This document shows, piece by piece, positions 61,108 to 64,000 of a stretch of 64,000 bases of DNA. A program made the translations under genes and the position numbers. A model generated the notes under the pieces. The model was not told the origin of the DNA and ran no database searches. It was given only the letters and a program-made list of their open reading frames with translations. Every line of letters begins with the position of its first letter. The stretch's first letter is position 1. The stretch comes from Thecamonas trahens ATCC 50062 (Eukaryota; Apusozoa; Apusomonadida; Apusomonadidae), in assembly GCF_000142905.1 (NCBI RefSeq), contig NW_013657673.1, positions 510 through 64,509 on the forward strand, given 5' to 3'.

Positions 61108-62456
61108 TCAGCGGCGAAGGTTGTTGAGGCGATCCTGAAGGTCCGAGTCTGCGTTTGCGGCAACAGGCGTCCGCTCCGCATCCGAGGTGGGCGGGGCAGA
61201 GACAAGCGACCCCGACGGCGCGGCGTCGAGGGTCGACGCAATGTCCAGGCCAAGCTCGTCCATGACCTGACCAAGGATGGCATCCTCTTCGGCCTCGTCA
61301 TCCTCGGAATCCATGACGTCGTCCATGACGTCCTCCATCATCTCCTGCTTGGCCTCGGAGATCTCCGTCTGTCGCTCAAACTCCATCATGATAGCCTGGA
61401 TCTGCGGCATGTTGAGTTGCTGGTTCATCGACCGCATGGCCTTGGTCACGCCCACCATCGCCTGTGCCATGGCCTGCTGCGACTTGAGCGTCTGGATCCG
61501 GAGCGAGACCGCCTGCAGCTGTGTCCGCATCTGGTAGAACTTCTGGATGTACTTGCGCGTCCGGACGAGGTCCTTGGCCATCACCTTGGCCGCGCCCATC
61601 TGGTTGTCCTTGGCTGCCTTCTTGATATCCGCAATGATCTTCTTCTCCGACCGCTGCATGCTTGTCCGCTCACGATCCAGCTCCCGCATCGCCTTCTTCA
61701 GCGCCCGCTGGTTCTCTCGCAGGATCTCTGTCCGCCCCACCACCGATCCCACACCAGTCCATCACCGAGAAGAAGCGCATCCCAGAGCAGCCAGCCGAGA
61801 GAGAGAAAGAGAGGGAGACAGGAGAGGAAGACAATGACCCCGATGCACATGCCCCGGACACCACCCCCACGTCGACGATCAGCATCAGCAGCCAGCCCAC
61901 CAGCAGCATGGGAAACAAGACAGCAACAAGTGAGTGATATTGCGCAAGGGGATGGGGAGACAGGAAGGAAGGAAAGGGAGGGGGAGGGGAGGAGAGGAGA
62001 GGAGAGGAGAGGGGAGGGGAGGTTGGTGGCTTCTCCCCGTTCTCTCGCATGTGCAACTGACGTACGCTTGGGTGTCTTCTTCCTGTGGCAGGCAAAGGGA
62101 AGGGAGAAAGGGGAGGAAGGGATGAGTGTAGAAGGACCGGGGGGAGGAGGAGGGGGGGGGGGGGGATGGAAGGATGAAAAGGGGGAGGGAGGAGGGGAGA
62201 GGGAGGGGGAGGGGGGGGGGGAGGGAGGGGAGGGGGGTGTTGTCGTCGACGTGACGGGCGTGTTGTCGGCGGTGTTACTCGTGTCGGCGTCGTCTTCATT
62301 CTGGGTATGGAAGCCATGGCCAAACCATCCACACCACCCACACCCACACCCACACACACACTCTCTCTCTCTCTCTCTAGCTCTCTCTAGCTCTTTCTCT
62401 GGCTCTCTCATCCCTCTAGGTATTGCTACTACGTACTTGCCAAACAGCCACTCCAT
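61108..62456 (-). CDS. CHMP2: CHMP2/VPS2, ESCRT-III subunit
   Basis: ESCRT-III polymer subunit for membrane scission. Three exons: 62437-62456 (MEWLFGK), a 17-nt microexon 62066-62082, and 61108-61727. Introns start GTACGTAG and GTACGTCA and end CCACAG and GGACAG; phases 2 and 1 rebuild MEWLFGKKKTPKQILRENQR, which matches the CHMP2A N-terminus. The 218-aa protein continues ALKKAMRELDRERTSMQRSE, KKIIADIKKAAKDNQMGAAK, VMAKDLVRTRKYIQKFYQMR, LNMPQIQAIMMEFERQTEIS and EEDAILGQVMDELGLDIAST. It ends with the MIM1 motif DLQDRLNNLRR that recruits VPS4. The introns hold G-rich and (CT)n tracts. Confidence 0.95.
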
Positions 62457-62599
62457 GGTTGTTGCCTCGCTTTGTCGACAAGTGTGTGCCGCTCCCCTTC
62501 ATCGGTCGGCTGCACACACCCCACACACCCAATCTCATGCCCCCCATTCTCTTCCTTCGCTCCGGTGAAACAATACGATAAGTGTGTTTGTAGAACAAG

Positions 62600-63924
62600 T
62601 TAAGCGGTGACAGGCTTGCGCATGACAACAAGGTGCATCGGGGTAAAGACGTTGAGCTTGCCGCCGTGGACGAGGCCGTCGACGGCAGTGAGGAGCATCT
62701 CGTGGACGTCGGTGGTGCCCTCGGGGCGAGGCCAAAGAACTCGGTGAAGATGCAGGTCATGTGGGTGAGCTGGTACGAGAGCCACGACATGTCGAGGCGC
62801 GAGTACCACGGGCGAGTGTCGACGACGTCCTGGGCAAGGTCTGCGTCCGAGATGACCTCAAAGCCGACAGCCTCGGCCGCGGCCTTGACGTCCTCAAACG
62901 AGCGGATCGGCGGGAGCGCGTTGCCGTACTCGATGTCCTTGATGGCCTGCACATGCTCCTCGTTGTTGGAGTCGTAGTTGGGCGTCGTCAGCCACTCGTA
63001 CGACGCAAACACGCCGCCGGGCTTGAGCGTCCGGAAGACCTCGCCGTAGACGAGCTCGAGCTTGGGCGCATGGCAAGTGGCCTCGATGGCGTACGCCACG
63101 TCAAACTTGTCGGCATCAAACGGCATCTCCAGAAAGTCGCCCTGCACAACGTGCACGCGCTCGGCGAGACCCATCTCCTTGGCGTAGTTGTTGGCCTTGG
63201 CCACCTGGTACTCGTTGATGGTGATGCCCTGCACGTTGCCGCCAGAGTGCGACGCAATCGCGCGCGCCGGCCCGCCCACGCCGCACCCGACATCGAGCGC
63301 AGTGAGTCCGGGCTTGAGCCCAATCACGTCAGCGATCCGCTCCTCGTGCCGCCGGATCGAGTCGTCGTGCGACTCGGCAGTCTTGGTGTGCGCAAAGTGG
63401 AAGCTCTGGCCCCAGCCGTACTCGTACCAGTCAGACACAATGTTGTAGAACGAAGAAATCATCGCAGGGTTCTCGTCACGGTCGTTCTTGCCCTCGGACG
63501 TGATGTCCGCATGGTACGTGTCCCACGACGCCTTGACAGCGCCGTCCTCAAACGTCGAGAACAGATCCACAAACCCAGGCTTGTCACCCTACACACACAC
63601 ACACATACATTCACCATCATCACCATCATCCTCTCTGTGAGTATTTCCTCAGCAGCCAATCAAAAAATCTTATCATAACACCCCCCCCCCCTCCCCTGGC
63701 GCGTGAATACCCCCGCATCATCCGGAGAAAAAGGGCATTCGGCCGTCCATGGCTGACCCCCCGCACCAGAAAGCTGGAGAACCATCCCCACGCTGAGGGA
63801 TCAAACCCCCCCCCCCGCTCGCCACCTTCATACGTACGTTGCTGAAGATACGGAACGAGTCGTTGGGCCAGAGGAGGATGACGGCAAAGGCCACCACAGC
63901 AAGCGAAGCAAAGGTACCCTTCAT
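62600..63924 (-). CDS. SMT1: Sterol 24-C-methyltransferase (SMT1/ERG6 family)
   Basis: Adds the C24 methyl group to sterols with SAM at the ER. Exon 1 (63838-63924) encodes a signal anchor (MKGTFASLAVVAFAVILLWP); the intron starts GTACGTAT and ends TGTGTAG; exon 2 is 62600-63588 (from GDKPGFVDLFSTFED). Motifs: FYNIVSDWYEYGWGQSFHFA (sterol site), ALDVGCGVGGPARAIA (SAM motif I), GITINEYQVAKAN, VVQGDFLEMPFDADKFDVAY, AIEATCHAPKLELVYGEVFR, LKPGGVFASYEWLTTPNYD, and the SMT C-terminal domain. One C is missing opposite the G run 62724-62727 (FFGLAP to EGTTDVHEMLLTAVDGL). Corrected, it is 358 aa. A membrane anchor and single-copy core resemble plant and protist SMT1. Confidence 0.96.
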
Positions 63925-64000
63925 GTTGGATAACTGATAGAGAGGCGTACCGTCAACTCGTGACGCCGGCCTCCAGGTCCTGTCACTGCTGTCCCGCTGC

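Overview
The window is nuclear DNA of a GC-rich, gene-dense, single-celled eukaryote. It has spliced introns with GT..AG ends, eukaryote-only families (eIF4G, SNU13, uL22/RPL17, TBCK, CHMP2, CTF8, an ataxin-3-like Josephin protein, NDUFAF1, an SR protein, Rho GTPases, sterol methyltransferase), intergenic gaps of tens to hundreds of bases and three runs of N. The mix of bacterial-type polyphosphate kinase, a VTC1-like protein, plant-type sterol C24-methylation and large protist-style signalling fusions suggests a free-living heterotrophic flagellate. An apusomonad such as Thecamonas is my best guess; it is inference, not shown by the sequence.

Layout. 1-13.4 kb: a BAH-like protein, CTF8, a hypothetical protein, a 2-oxoglutarate-oxygenase-like/SET-like fusion, a VTC1-like polyphosphate protein, a quadruple-Cx9C mitochondrial protein, polyphosphate kinase PPK1, CHID1 and NDUFAF1. 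14-28.9 kb: a membrane-anchored protein, a zinc GTPase chaperone (ZNG1/CBWD), a tandem-CH coiled-coil protein, TBCK, a second long coiled-coil protein, a 20-bp minisatellite in a divergent promoter, and cystathionine beta-lyase. 29-46 kb: an SR splicing factor, a GLASLA-repeat protein, SNU13, a nucleotide-sugar transporter, a 1389-aa voltage-sensor/EF-hand/RasGEF fusion, HSP20, a HEAT-repeat protein, a small membrane protein and a HAD-like protein. 46-64 kb: RPL17, a C2 protein, HOGA1-like aldolase, an ankyrin-DHHC acyltransferase, RNASEK, two tandem Rho-like GTPases, eIF4G, ataxin-3-like, CHMP2/VPS2 and sterol methyltransferase.

Two window-wide properties matter for reading the genes. First, about nineteen coding regions or positions change frame exactly at a short homopolymer, and each is restored by adding one base. 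This points to homopolymer undercalls in the assembly, so I annotate these genes as intact and name each site. Second, the 5' splice site is unusually GTACGT (8 of 13 well-supported introns; 10 of 13 begin GTACG).

Most genes are housekeeping and unrelated to one another. The functional pairings I see are PPK1 with the VTC1-like protein (polyphosphate), SNU13 and the SR protein (splicing), RPL17 and eIF4G (translation), TBCK, CHMP2 and RNASEK (endolysosomal traffic), and RasGEF with the Rho pair (small-GTPase signalling). The most novel item is the voltage-sensor-like RasGEF at 35760-39926.
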